Source of the DNA: Ectobius pallidus
Lineage: Eukaryota > Arthropoda > Insecta > Blattodea > Ectobiidae
Direction: 5' to 3'
Length of the DNA: 64,000 nucleotides
NCBI GenBank assembly: GCA_964059195.1
Contig: CAXKWD010000002.1
Location: forward strand, 49,192,923 to 49,256,922
Positions within the stretch are counted from its first letter, which is position 1; each line of letters starts with the position of its first letter. Both the position numbers and the translations under genes were made by a program. The notes beneath the pieces were generated by a model. It did no database searches, was not told where the DNA came from, and was given only the letters and a program-made list of their open reading frames with translations. Of this stretch, positions 13,901-23,892 are shown in pieces.

Positions 13901-16900
13901 CCTCACTTTCCAGCAGAGATCGTCTGACTTTTCACGCACACGCTCACCTCTACATTTTTTGTCTACAGAGATACCTTTTATGAACAGACGGCGTGGCAAT
14001 GGGCTCACCCTTGTCACCTGCTATTGCAAATTTTTACATGGAGGAGTTCGAGCATTTGGCCCTCAGAACGACCGTTTTCCAGCCATCACATTTTTTCCGC
14101 TATGTTGATGATACATTTGTTGTGTGGCCGCATGGAAGGGACAGACTACAGGATTTTCTCACCCACCTCAATGGGATACATCCAAAGATCCGTTTCACCA
14201 TGGAAATAGAACAGAACGGCTGCCTTCCATTTTTGGACATATGCATATACAAAAAACAGGATGGTACACTAGGACACAAAGTGTACAGGAAGCCAACTCA
14301 CACTGATTTGTACTTAAATGGTCAGAGTTTCCACCACCCAGCCCAGAAACGTTCTGTCATCTCAACTTTGGTACATCGAGCCGTTGCTATTTCTGACGCT
14401 CAGAGTCTGCCCACAGAAATATCTCATCTAGAAACCACATTCCTCCAAAATTCATACAGCAGCAGAGAATTTAGATTGGCCCTGAAAAGGACCGATAAAA
14501 TGGAAGGACAGAAAAGAGCTGACCCAGATGGTAATCAACGACTCAATAGAGCTTTCATCCCTTTCTGCGGACCTCTCTCCTATCAGATCGGGAGGATTCT
14601 ACGTAGACACAAAATCCAAACGGTGTCGCTTCCTCCACCAAAAATAAAAGACCACCTTAGATCAGTGAAAGACAACCTAGGCCTGAAGTCTTCTGGAGTC
14701 TACAGCATTCCTTGTGAGTGCGGGATGGAATATATTGGCCAGACTGGACGCACCGTGGCAGACAGGTGCAAGGAACATCATAGGTGTACCAGAGTATTCT
14801 ATCCGGACAAGTCTGCTGTAGCTCAACATAGCATCGAGCAAAATCACAGAATGCTATACGACCAGACCAAGATCCTGGACAAGACGAATGGGTATATGGA
14901 CCGGCTGGTTAAAGAGGCCATTGAAATCAGCCTCAGTAACAACATCATAAACAGAGACAAAGGCCTTCCTCTAAGCGAGGCTTGGAAACCGGCCCTCAAC
15001 ATTTTAAAGAAGAGACCCACATAACCTGTGTTCCCCGTGACGTCCGTCTTTTTCGACTAGGCGAATTTTTCAAGAGAGTTTTACTGACGCTGCCATTGGC
15101 TGGAACCAACTAACTGCTCCGGCGTATATATACAGGCCTTTGCCGCCATCTCACCACTTTCCCAGAAGAAGGACTCAGAGATATGGAGTCCGAAAGCTCG
15201 GAGTTTATTAAACCATTGACTCGGCTGTCAACCTGTGAAGAACTTTTATATATTATTCGCCGAGAAAAATTCAAATCTTATATATTAAGTATGTTTAAAA
15301 TATAATAACAATAGGTCTGTTCTTTTTTTTTTTTTCACTTCTGCCAGTACTTGCTTACTTCTGAATAAGGCCTTTCTTATGCTTTGATCAATACTCATGA
15401 TGATTTAATGCTAAAATGATGATTTCACCCAGATATCCGGAGGCAAAGTAGAAAAATGTGTTAACTACTAAATTGATTAATTTCAGTCAGTTGCTGTAAA
15501 AAAAATCCAGTTTCTTTTCCCTACTTATGATTCAGTATGTAGTAAATTCATGTAACAAAGTTTTTTATTAATATAAGTACCAGTACCACATTTTTAATTT
15601 TGGCTGTATGATCTTGTACATAATTAGTAATTCTGGCTACATATTTTGATATTGCATAAAATCCCATTTTAGAGTAACATTTTCAGTAGGCAATTTATTC
15701 ATTCCCTAAAAATAACTTTATTACCATATTTACTTCACTTTTAGAACCATTGAAGTTAGGAACATCAATACCATATTAATGTGTTATAGGAGCAGTAATT
15801 AATGGGCTATTCTTGATTTCAGATGGTGCAGAAGATCCTTCAGACAAAGAAATGAGAGAAGAAAATGGCGACACAGAAATGCCATTAGCAGTTGCAACAA
15901 CCGCAGATGAAGAAAGTGACAGGCATGATGATTCAGCTGACAGAGAATCTCCCAATGCAAACAGAAATTCTCCTGGTGCAGGTAGCAACAGCGGAGGTTT
16001 GGAGGCTGTTAAGAGAATCCTGGAAACAGTGAATGCTACAGTGACTAAACAGTTTCTGGAAGCAAACATGCAGAAGCTTGGATCTCCTTCCCCAGGAAGT
16101 GTTGCCAGTGCATCTTCCCCAGCTGCGAACTCTGGAGATGGGGATTTTAAGAAGTGCAGTGAAGCCGAACTATCGTGTAGACATTGTCAGAAGAAGTTCC
16201 CCAGTCCCATAGATCTCCATCAGCATGAACGTTACCTGTGCGAAAGAGGGAGGAGTGAAGGACTTGCAGCCAAATTGGAAGAAGCTGTGACAGTGAAGAC
16301 AGAAGAGATGTCCTTAAATGGAGGATGTAGTGGAAGTGAAGATGGAGAAGATCTGGAAGGACGAGGTTCCGGAAAAGATGAAGATGATTATGAGGGGGAA
16401 TCTGTAACAACAACGGACCAAGCATCGGAAGATGGACGTAAAGTTAGAGTGAGATCTCTGATAGCAGATGAACAGTTAGGTATTCTGAAAAGTCATTATG
16501 CTATGAATCCACGACCAAAGAAAGATGAATTGTTACGCATAGCAAAACAAATAGGATTCCCAGTTCGGGTTGTGCAAGTCTGGTTTCAGAACACAAGAGC
16601 CAGAGACCGTCGTGAGGGGAAGCTAGTTCATGTCCCTTATGTCCCTGGTTTTGCACAAGGGTCGCTCGTGCCTTCTTCTCAACAGCCGTCACAACAGCAG
16701 CTAAATCTACAAGCCCTGTACTCCACTTCACCCCCTCTTGGCGGCAGCGAACAACCTCTCGACCTCTCCACAAAAAAACCACAGCCATCCTTGTCTTCAA
16801 GTCCATCCAGTTCTCCTCTGAGGCCAACTTCAGCAGCTGCACATTCAGACTCCGGGGAGGAAGGTTGTGCCATGAACCTCAGCAGAAAATCATCTTCGTC

Positions 16901-19900
16901 CCGCAGCCCAACACCCAATAGTAGTGCCCTTCTATCAGCACCGTTTAGACAACTCCTCCCGTTCCCCCAGCCACACTACCCACATTCCTCTTGTTCTTCG
17001 TCTTCAATAGCTGACTTCCGTCGTTCGCCATCACCACTGTACCAGCATGATGGCTTGAGCAATGGGATGGCAAATGGCAGTAGACTAGCTCGCATCCTAG
17101 CACAGCCTCCTGTTACTGCGTCGCATCGAATGGTGGCAGGACTCACCAATGGCACTAACGGTAGTGTGGGGCTGGTGCCAATGGAGCGTCTCATGTATGC
17201 AGACCTACACTCACGTTCACCGCTCCCTATCTTCGGTCTCCCGCACCACTTGGAAAATGGCAGAGCTTGTAGTTCCAGCCCTAGCTCTGATAAACGCTCC
17301 TGGAAACAGGTGAGATGCCTATACGTTTTCGGGATATTGGTTACCATTACTGTTTTTTAAAAGAATGTTACATTTTGAAAATAAGGGTGTTTAGAATTAG
17401 AGGAAGGAAGAAAAAAGTATGCTACATTTCACTTTCAATTAGGAATGAAATGAAAGTGTGTGTCTGAAAAATGAAATTTTTTTTTTGTTTGCTTTGGTGT
17501 AAATTAGTCATAAAATTTGCAAATTCTGCAGGCAAAACTAATCCAGTTTTTTTGCCAGTAACCTGTGATTCCTCCTCCTAGTGTCTGATATATTTTCCTG
17601 TTTATTTAACGACAGTTATGTAGGCCTACTGCTATTATTCTGTAATTGAAGCGTTTAGTTTATATGGGTCTAAGTGCCAAAATCATGATTTTTCAGCTGA
17701 TAATTTTAAATGGATCTATGTACCCAGGCCATTGCATTTCAGAAGGGTCTAAGGTCCAGGGAAAGCCACATTAATAGCAATAAATTCCAAGATATAGCTT
17801 TACGTCTATCTCTGGCATGTCTTTCTGTGGGTCTATGTCTTGTTTTCTACACAATCATAACTTTAGCACATAACTTAGACCCTTATAAAACTATATGCTT
17901 ATTGTTCCTATTGTCTTGTTTTTATATTAGTTAGTAAATACCATACTTTACTTGCCAATATGAGTGTGTGAGTGGGCGTAGATATTTACAATGTAATGCA
18001 ATAAAATACAATATAATCTTAAATGCTAGATAATATAAATATTCAAGATAAAGTGTGTTCTGCAATGAGAGTTACAGTGGCATGAGAATAAGTAGCCTAT
18101 ACATTATTTTAATTTGTGTTTCAAGACAGATAGGTAAGATAGAAACAGAAAGGGGGGATACAAATGACAAATATTAAGAAGGTTATTTAAGCCTTTGTAA
18201 AGTAGAAATGTAAACAATGATAAGATGATGGCTGACATTTATACACTTAAGACTTCACTTTTACTTAAATTTTGCAGAACATACAGTTGACTAGCAGTTG
18301 AAAATGTGGGCAAAGCCCATGAAATGTACATTCTGCAAAAAATGTAAGCAAAAGTGAAGTCTGAAGTGTTTAAGTGTCATCCATCTCACTTAACATAGTA
18401 TATTGCTTCACTGTATAAAAGTTCCATTATTCTATGGTGTATTAAGGATAAGTTAAATTTCACATTATTAGATATAGAAGTGACCTTACAGAGTATACAG
18501 AATTAGCAACACAGAGGATTTTGATTAATTATTAATACCTAATTTATAATCTTTTAGGGTTACTTGGATGGTGGAGACACGGCAGATGAAGCAGACGACT
18601 CTGGGATGTGTGGGGGAGGCAGTCAGGATGACCACATGATGATGGTGGATGATGATATGACAAGACGCCACAATAAGATGTCTCCGGCACTCGCAGGTGG
18701 GGGAAAGTCATTACTAGCTGGTGTAGGTGTCCCAGGGATGGATGGCGAGATTGAGGGACAGTTCATCTGTGACCAATGTGACAAAGCCTTCTCAAAGCAG
18801 AGTTCCCTTGCTCGACATAAATATGAGCATTCGGGTAAGTATCTTCATATGTTTAGTGCAAAGTGTTTTAATGATGATAACAAATTTTAAAATAAGAAAA
18901 AATCTAAGAGAAACAAAATATTTATAATATATATATGGGTCTAGGTCCACAGATTAACCATTTAACAAGACTATTCCACTCATACGCCACGTGTTTGGTA
19001 TTGATGTTTAGCAATTCCTCGGATATAGACCAATCACGATCGTTTTATCTTATAAAACACTTGCTATTATTATGAAGATGCTATTTTATCTGATAAGATC
19101 ATCTGCTCGTTACTAGGCACGTAAGCATCAGTGTGCAGTGATTATTACGTCACATGCTGCCATTAAGTAGCATGAAAACTGGTTACTTTATACAACATAT
19201 TGAAATAATAGAAATTTACATCGATTAAAAACACAATTTTGATTCGGTGCAAACCAGTTGGTATGCTTTTATTCTGTTCTGCTTTTAGCTTACCTGAATG
19301 AAGTTAACTGTATCTTAAATGCATCATTGGTAACACTGTCACAACATGGTAACTTGAATTGATTCATGGATGGTTGATTCATAGCATGCCGTGATCTCGC
19401 AGCTGTAAGTTTTGTTTTTATACAACAAAGCACATAAGTAATTATTATTTGTATAATCCTTTACATTTTTATTCGTGGAATAGTCTTAATAAATTCAACT
19501 CAAGTTGACGAGTTTCATCAAATAAATTCGCTTCTGCTGTGCAGTCGTGAATCTGTCGATAAACTCATAGACTCTTGTAGAATTACCTGTGATGATACCA
19601 TTCCCTTGCTGGTTGGGGCAGTAAATAAACCAAGCATCTCTACTGGATGCTGATATTGCGAGGGTTAATTTCAGCGAAGGCTGTAACAATTTTATGTAAA
19701 TTATCAGTCAATAGAGAGTAAAATTCATACTTTTGGACTCAACAACACAGAAATGTGATTGAACATACAGGAAAGAAAACAGCAGTGAAGTTTGTGGATA
19801 CAATGAACATGTTACGTGAACAATTTTATTGCAAACATTCAAAATACTGACTGCAAAGACCCACAAATGTGCTTTGGTAACCCTAGGTCAGTAGCCTATT

Positions 19901-21535
19901 TGTTACAGGAAGCTTTCTTACTACAGTATTATGCTGCAGTCCTTTTCTGTTGTGTATGTTAATCAAATTTCTGTGTTTTTCAAGCCAAAATTATAAATTT
20001 TACTGTCCCAGCTTTAGTTGTAATTAGTCCTCACAAAGACAGTATCCAGAACAGATAGGCCTACATGGTTCAGTGGTTACATAACCTCAACCAGCAAGAA
20101 ATTGTATCATTCATAAATGGATCTTTGTTTACTAGAACTTTTTGTTTCTTTCTAACTAATTATCATTCTTATATTTTCTTACTACCTCTTTTGAAATTCC
20201 TCTTATTTCTGTTAAAAGATCAAAAGAACTTCACTGATACATATGCAAGTCTACAAATGGGAACTTGGAAAACATTCAGAAAACAGGAGAGCATACAAAC
20301 ACAGATACACTTGGTTGAAAACTTATGTTTGAAAAACTGGAGGTCTGTTTCATGCAGAAAACAAACCTAAACACATTGTAATGACACATGATTTCAGTAA
20401 TGAGAAAGATGGAAACACGAGGACATAAGCTTCCTGATTATCAGTTATGTCAAGACCATGAGTTTAAGATTCTTCAGTCAACTCAAGGGTAGAATGGATT
20501 CATCTACCTGGAAGGCTAAGTTGGAGTTGTTGAGATGAAATTGTTTTTTTAAACCGCCTAAATTTTAGAATTCTTCAATTAAGTGGAGTAGGCCTACACA
20601 GTGGATTCATTCTGCCTGAACATGTGTATAGAAGACTAAAATGTTATTCACAAGGAAGTCTCTTTCAAAGCAATAAGAAATGTTGAATTGCTACAGATAC
20701 CTAAGGTGCTTAGACTAAGCTAAAATATAGTTGATCTTTTCGAGCAGTACAAATTCTGAACTTATTCCATTAACTTCAGTCAATGCAGGTTCAGTGCAAG
20801 CCTAAATTTAACCGTCAAAATTCTGAAAATTTTCAGCAAAGTTCTGTGGGTTAAGTCTACCATGAAAAACTTGAACACTGTTAGAATTGATGTTTTGGCT
20901 CAGTGCGTTCATTCAGCGGATATAGTTCAAAGTTTGGCAACTGTTAGTTGATATAGGTCCTGTGTTTTCACTTCTCTGAATCCTGGAGAAACCCTTTTAG
21001 AGCCATCAGTTTTCAGCAGTTTAGGCTTGCATCCATATATGGCTAAATTGGAAGCATCCGTTGCTGAAAAATTCTCTTCCAATTTCAGAAGCTATGAATA
21101 CATTCAACAATATGAAAGATTTTGAAACAGAAGAATGGATTAGAATGAATAGAAATACGAAAATTGAAAATATACAATGGGAATACACAACTGAAATATA
21201 TACACACAACACCGAAGATACACATACACTACACTTAATAATAAATTCATGATTGAGCAGAGAACTGAATGTTTTTCACTGTTCTTGTAACACATGAGAA
21301 ATCGTTACTGATGATTCCTTGAAATGTTTGTTGTGAAATAGGCCAGCGGCCACACAAATGTGATGTTTGTACGAAGGCATTCAAGCACAAACATCACCTG
21401 ACAGAGCACAAACGTCTTCATAGCGGAGAGAAACCCTTCCAGTGTTCCAAGTGTCTTAAACGCTTCTCTCACTCGGGATCATACAGTCAGCACATGAACC
21501 ACCGGTACTCTTACTGCAAGCCATATAGAGAGTAG
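376..21535 (+). CDS. zfh1: zfh1 gene model, 3' part: zinc-finger homeodomain transcription repressor (5 coding exons)
   Basis: Nuclear DNA-binding repressor of the zfh-1/ZEB1/ZEB2 family, which acts in mesoderm, muscle-precursor and neural development and recruits the CtBP co-repressor. Exons 376-516, 11639-12278, 15823-17309, 18558-18834 and 21342-21535 have canonical AG/GT borders and join in phase to 2739 nt (912 residues plus stop). Order in the visible protein: an N-terminal finger cluster (about residues 1-85), an isolated CCHC finger (about 377-398), a homeodomain (about 466-526), the CtBP motif PLDLS (about 571-575), and a C-terminal cluster of three fingers ending [12 protein letters not shown]. 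This is the full zfh-1 domain order. The beginning of the protein lies upstream of the window. Family assignment is near certain; exon borders are inferred from splice consensus and phase. Confidence 0.95.
1181..1243. repeat. Compound microsatellite (TTA)n(TCA)n
   Basis: About six TTA units followed by about fourteen TCA/CAT units in the first zfh1 intron. Confidence 0.97.
5012..5139 (+). repeat. 64-bp direct tandem duplication
   Basis: The string gttgcttattgctgtcaaaa starts at 5012 and again at 5076. The following T-run, agttttaatgaaatcaa and ttttggcat are also repeated. The two copies differ only slightly. Confidence 0.9.
5905..5922. repeat. Poly-C run
   Basis: Eighteen consecutive C. No repeat termini were recognised around it. 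Confidence 0.95.
7910..7968. repeat. (AAT)n microsatellite
   Basis: Nearly perfect AAT repeats preceded by degenerate AGT/AAT units from about 7886. Lies just left of the repeat that carries the hAT-like element. Confidence 0.97.
8012..8675. mobile_element. Non-autonomous hAT-like element with 8-bp TSD
   Basis: Termini TAGACCTGGGATTTTA (8012 inward, and inverted ending at 8675) are flanked by identical 8-bp repeats ATAATAAG at 8004-8011 and 8676-8683. The interior has no transposase but carries about nine copies of AAATAGGC(A/T)TT-like words near both ends, as expected for hAT transposase-binding subterminal repeats. The flanks rejoin to a sequence seen uninterrupted in sister repeats at 54245-54275 and 63400-63420, which supports the target duplication. 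Confidence 0.85.
8676..9170 (+). repeat. Dispersed repeat family Y, copy 1 (with 7990-8011 on the other side of the hAT-like element)
   Basis: Shares gtttgtctttctgtctgtct, a TGCCCAG block, aaaatctggcaaaa, and the block ending in CCCAGGTGGCGCTTTCTAATTG and tatgaatgattcg with reverse-complement copies at about 53600-54275 and (part) 63240-63421. Interrupted by A22 at 8853-8874 and a gatatatcgatat palindrome. No coding potential; class unknown. Confidence 0.75.
9852..10240. repeat. Inverted repeat in zfh1 intron
   Basis: Left arm cgctatacgaaggaaaat and right arm attttccttcgtatagtgtg (10216-10235) are inverted. Weaker matches extend over about 100 bases on each side (for example cacagagtt). Probably a decayed head-to-head pair of repeat ends. 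Confidence 0.7.
10408..11527 (-). mobile_element. Penelope-like remnant with inverted ends
   Basis: The block around ttagcttatctgggtc (10433-10448) recurs inverted as gacccagataagctaa (11490-11505), with flanking matches over about 45 bases. Near 11406-11440 the minus strand reads GTGAAGATGGCACA, a hairpin TGGCACATTATGTGCC, then CGAAATGC. This resembles the hammerhead core of Penelope-like terminal repeats. No RT coding was found. Assignment is by analogy with the clear Penelope element at 13222-15251. Confidence 0.5.
10500..10770 (+). repeat. Diverged tandem duplication, period about 127 bp
   Basis: gcgagatataag starts at 10582 and 10709, and ctactaaaaactgac recurs at the matching offset. 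The units have drifted by about 15 to 20 percent. Confidence 0.8.
11639..12278 (+). CDS. zfh1: zfh1 exon b: end of finger 2, finger 3 and linker
   Basis: Acceptor tctttccag, entering in phase 0. Begins [18 protein letters not shown] and carries a CCHC finger (C-x2-C ... H-x5-C, ending SKKC). A long Pro/Ser/Asn/His-rich, probably unstructured linker follows, then an acidic Glu/Lys-rich stretch. Two donors are possible near the end. AAAAA|GTAAGA at 12279 leaves one base over and matches the phase of the next exon (codon AAT, Asn). GTCAGA at 12299 would leave phase 0 and break the frame, so 12278 is preferred. Confidence 0.92.
13449..13841 (-). pseudogene. Inverted copy of the GIY-YIG end of the Penelope-like element
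   Basis: 130-residue minus-strand frame whose residues from [11 protein letters not shown] onward equal the C-terminus of the plus-strand element, ending LNILKKRPT. It is the left inverted arm, not a separate gene. The first six residues (MGFILM) are non-homologous flank. Confidence 0.92.
13993..15024 (+). pseudogene. Penelope-like RT/GIY-YIG polyprotein, C-terminal part
   Basis: 343 residues from the first ATG to TAA. RT motifs: [19 protein letters not shown] at the start and the catalytic YVDD in [12 protein letters not shown]. After a linker comes a GIY-YIG domain: [20 protein letters not shown] followed by DRCKEH. The N-terminal part of RT, including the first catalytic aspartate, is missing. 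Just upstream, [10 protein letters not shown] (about 13958-13987) can be read in another frame, so a small deletion near 13990 seems to have shifted the frame. The ATG at 13993 is internal, not a true start. Not expected to be active. Confidence 0.9.
15823..17309 (+). CDS. zfh1: zfh1 exon c: CCHC finger, homeodomain, CtBP motif
   Basis: Acceptor gatttcag, donor CAG|GTGAGA. Starts with an acidic Ser-rich segment, then finger CRHCQKKF...HQHERYLC (CCHC) around 16170-16240. An acidic linker leads to the homeodomain at about 16438-16620, whose recognition helix [15 protein letters not shown] (WFQN core) is clear. PLDLS at 16754-16768 is the canonical CtBP-binding motif. A second similar string, MNLSRKSS, follows. 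The rest is Ser/Pro-rich and ends ...DKRSWKQ in phase 0. Confidence 0.95.
17310..18557 (+). other. zfh1 intron (1.25 kb) between exons c and d
   Basis: Holds a palindromic repeat at 18244-18376 and otherwise AT-rich sequence. A 74-residue ORF at 17710-17934 with a hydrophobic tail has no recognisable family and is probably chance. Confidence 0.75.
18244..18376. repeat. Short palindromic repeat with hammerhead-like centre
   Basis: Arms gacttcacttttacttaaat...tttgcagaa (18251-18278) and ttctgcaaaa...aagcaaaagtgaagtc (18331-18361) are inverted. The centre reads TTGAAAATG, hairpin TGGGCAAAGCCCA, TGAAATG. The layout resembles the Penelope-type palindromes at 38546 and 41207. Confidence 0.6.
18558..18834 (+). 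CDS. zfh1: zfh1 exon d: acidic linker and first C-terminal finger
   Basis: Acceptor atcttttag, entering in phase 0 (G-Y-L-D-G-G-D-T). Encodes an Asp/Met-rich acidic stretch and the finger [21 protein letters not shown], which opens the C-terminal cluster. Donor CGG|GTAAGT leaves one base, completed to GGC (Gly) by the next exon, giving the usual H-x-G finger linker. Confidence 0.93.
18835..21341 (+). other. zfh1 intron (2.5 kb) between exons d and e
   Basis: AT-rich, no repeat termini or coding similarity recognised. ORFs at 19495-19689, 20065-20370 and 21021-21252 have no recognisable product. Confidence 0.7.
21342..21535 (+). CDS. zfh1: zfh1 terminal exon e: last two fingers and stop
   Basis: Acceptor gaaatag. 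Encodes [19 protein letters not shown]... and the final finger [18 protein letters not shown], ending [11 protein letters not shown] then TAG at 21533-21535. This terminus is the hallmark of zfh-1/ZEB proteins, and the two fingers echo the N-terminal pair ([20 protein letters not shown]). The exon is too short and partly out of frame with any ATG, so it can be missed by ORF callers. Confidence 0.95.
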
Positions 21536-22984
21536 CTACTACTTCCTCCTGCAACCACTTGCATGTGAGGGACAGGCCCTCTTCTCAATCGGTGAGTTTA
21601 TCAGTGACATTACTTTCAGGTGATGGGAGAGATAGTCTGTGTTCAGTTCCTTTGAATGATTGTAGAATTGTTTGAATGTAAGATGATGAACTGGAATATG
21701 ACAATATATCTGAAAATAGATACATTCAGATATATTATGTAGAAGAACAGAAAAACTATAAACTATATGATGTGGGTTTTTCGTGAAAGACTAAAGCAAA
21801 TGTGGTAAATTAAACCGGCTGGCAGGAACTCAGTTTACCACACAGAGTTTCAAGAGTAAAAAAGGTTACTAAAATTAAAAATATACGAGTATAACTTGTT
21901 CGCCAGTCACCTAATCGTATATCCTTCTAAAAAATTAATTAAACATATTTATTATTTGGGTAGCATTTTATATTTCTTGATAAATATATTTAACCCGTAA
22001 TTATAACCATAATTAGCTACCAACCAAATTTTATTTCAGTGTTTCGGGTATGACATTTTATAATTAAAGTGATGCCACTTGATCTGATTCTTCACATCTT
22101 TATGTATTATATACACACACGATCACACAAATAAGTGGATAAGTTGAACAATGATGTAATGTGGCCAATTGTTACAAATTGTCACACTTCTACTTCCCAT
22201 ATTTTTAATGTGTTATTGGCATGGGCAGTTCATTTTCCAAATTAGGTTAGAAAGGCAACGAGCAGTGATTATTAATATAACCTGTCTGAAGCCATGCCCT
22301 TGATGCCTACATGATAGGCCTAAATCAAAATTTGTACACAATTTCCTTTAACAGAAGTTGTGTAAGTGTAAAACTATCTGGTTTCATCAAATCGGAATCA
22401 AACATTTTTTTATTTTTATTTTTACCAGAATGCTACTTCACAATAATTAAGTTACAATGCTATTATTCAGTATTAATTTTACAAGCTGCTGTTACTGTTG
22501 GATAAAACTGAGGGGTAAAGTATATCTAAGAATAATTTCAACTACAAAGTAGACATACAGGGAGGTAGAATATCTTGCCGTTTCTCAGAAGAATTGGGAA
22601 TTTGTTATCTTTTCTTCCTTTTTACAGTAATCGTGAAATGCATCCCTGTCCTTAAGTGGAAAAAAGAACAATATATCAAAGTAACATGAACGTGTTTTAT
22701 TGTTATATTTGTCTTTTCTAGTCTTTTGTTTTATCATGTTCCTAGTTCCATTACCTGCGGTGAACCAGTTAGAAAAAAACAGCAAAATCAAAATTATGTA
22801 GAGTATTTAAATATATTTGTAATGTGCTTTATTTGATCAATTATGAAATGGGAGGGTGTTTATAGGCATAATATGTTTATATAAAGAGAAATTATATTTG
22901 AATTGTAGTAATATACAAGCTATAAAATTATTTTATTACAGTTAAGTATATCTTGATATTTTTCTCGGTGCTGTTAAAAATAAA
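21536..22984 (+). other. Candidate zfh1 3' UTR
   Basis: AT-rich sequence directly after the zfh1 stop with no coding signal. The first clear AATAAA at a plausible distance is at 22979-22984, but further ones follow (for example near 23746), so the true end is unknown. It contains the miR-8-type site listed separately. Confidence 0.45.
22468..22475 (+). promoter_or_regulatory. Perfect 8-mer match to the miR-8/miR-200 target site in the zfh1 3' region
   Basis: CAGTATTA is complementary to the AAUACUG seed of miR-8/miR-200 plus the flanking A. It lies 933 bases after the zfh1 stop. Control of ZEB genes by miR-200 in vertebrates, and of zfh1 by miR-8 in Drosophila, is established. One 8-mer by chance in several kb of such AT-rich DNA is not rare (about 0.2 expected in 6 kb), so function is inferred. 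A weaker 7-mer CAGTATT lies at 27029-27035. Confidence 0.45.
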
Positions 22985-23892
22985 ATTTTCTTAAGATTCT
23001 TCCATCCTGGTTAGAATCCTGAGAGAATTTTATTAATTTACAATACCGAAATTTTAAATCTTGCAGATTATGAGAGTATGAGATTTCCTATTTATTGAGA
23101 TTGCATCAGAAAGATTTATGGTAGATACTATGAATTATGTAGCGGTATCTTCCAGTGTAACACACCGAAAATATACACAGATTATTTTACATTTTGATGA
23201 ACAGTAGCAAATTATATTTTGTCTATATTATGTAGTTTTATGGTGATGGACTTATTTTCTTATTCATCTACTGATTTAATATAGCTAATATTGTGCTTTT
23301 GCTTAGTTTCCTTATTCTTTCTGTTATTGTTGTTCTTAAAGGTGATGGTTCTAATTGGGTTGTCCTTTTCTAGCATGACTTTGGACTCAAACTGTCCCAG
23401 GCTGGGGAAGACCTGTAGTTGCTGCTGCAAAGAAATGCAAAAAGTAGTGTAACTGTGGTCCCTTAGCACATATTTCCATCCAGTCATTTTGACATTTATT
23501 TTCTACTTAAATACCATGAGTTTTACTGTTGATAGTTTCACTGCTAATTTACTCAAGCTTAACAAATGTTTCTTGTAATGATAATTACTTTGAGACTGAA
23601 GGTCATGAAATAATTATGTCACAACAAGAAACATAAGTTCAAAAGCAAAATTAAATTACCTAAGTAAAATTAAGCACAAGTGGTATTTGGCTTTGCGAAG
23701 AAAAATATGTTAATTCTGAGTTTCTTTTGAAGCAAAGAATATAATAAAGTAACAATATGTACATATCGGTAAGACCTCTGGTCTCCAAAATCATTATAAT
23801 TATAGCCTTTTTCGAGAATATCTCGGAAAACAAAATTTTCTTAATTTAAAGTGGCATCAAAAATAAAAGAAAGTGTCGGCAGTCTTCATGTC

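Larger units (their letters stand above)
13222..15251 (+). mobile_element. 5'-truncated Penelope-like retroelement with 602-bp inverted arms
   Basis: Retroelement encoding reverse transcriptase plus GIY-YIG endonuclease. 14650-15251 holds the C-terminal coding end and 3' terminal repeat; 13222-13823 is its near-perfect inverted copy (every position satisfies i+j=28473; one mismatch noticed, in the A-run near 13421). The 826-bp centre carries RT. Terminal sequence reads ...CCCAGAAGAAGGACTC, hairpin, GGAGTCCGAAAGCTCGG, a hammerhead-like core with one core base altered (CAGAAGA for CTGANGA). High arm identity indicates a recent insertion. Confidence 0.92.
12279..15822 (+). other. zfh1 intron (3.5 kb) between exons b and c
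   Basis: Mostly occupied by the Penelope-like element at 13222-15251. The remainder is AT-rich with no recognisable feature; a 60-residue ORF at 12610-12792 has no recognisable product. Confidence 0.8.

Noticed and set aside
15159..15215. An active hammerhead ribozyme in the Penelope terminal repeat
   Set aside because: The core reads CAGAAGA rather than CTGANGA and the cleavage-site strand could not be placed, so only resemblance is claimed.
15813..15822. TTG at 15813 as a start codon for the homeodomain protein
   Set aside because: It overlaps the splice acceptor of an internal exon; upstream exons supply the N-terminus.
17710..17934. A small membrane protein in a zfh1 intron
   Set aside because: No family signature, no conserved splice or promoter signal; length is within chance for AT-rich DNA.
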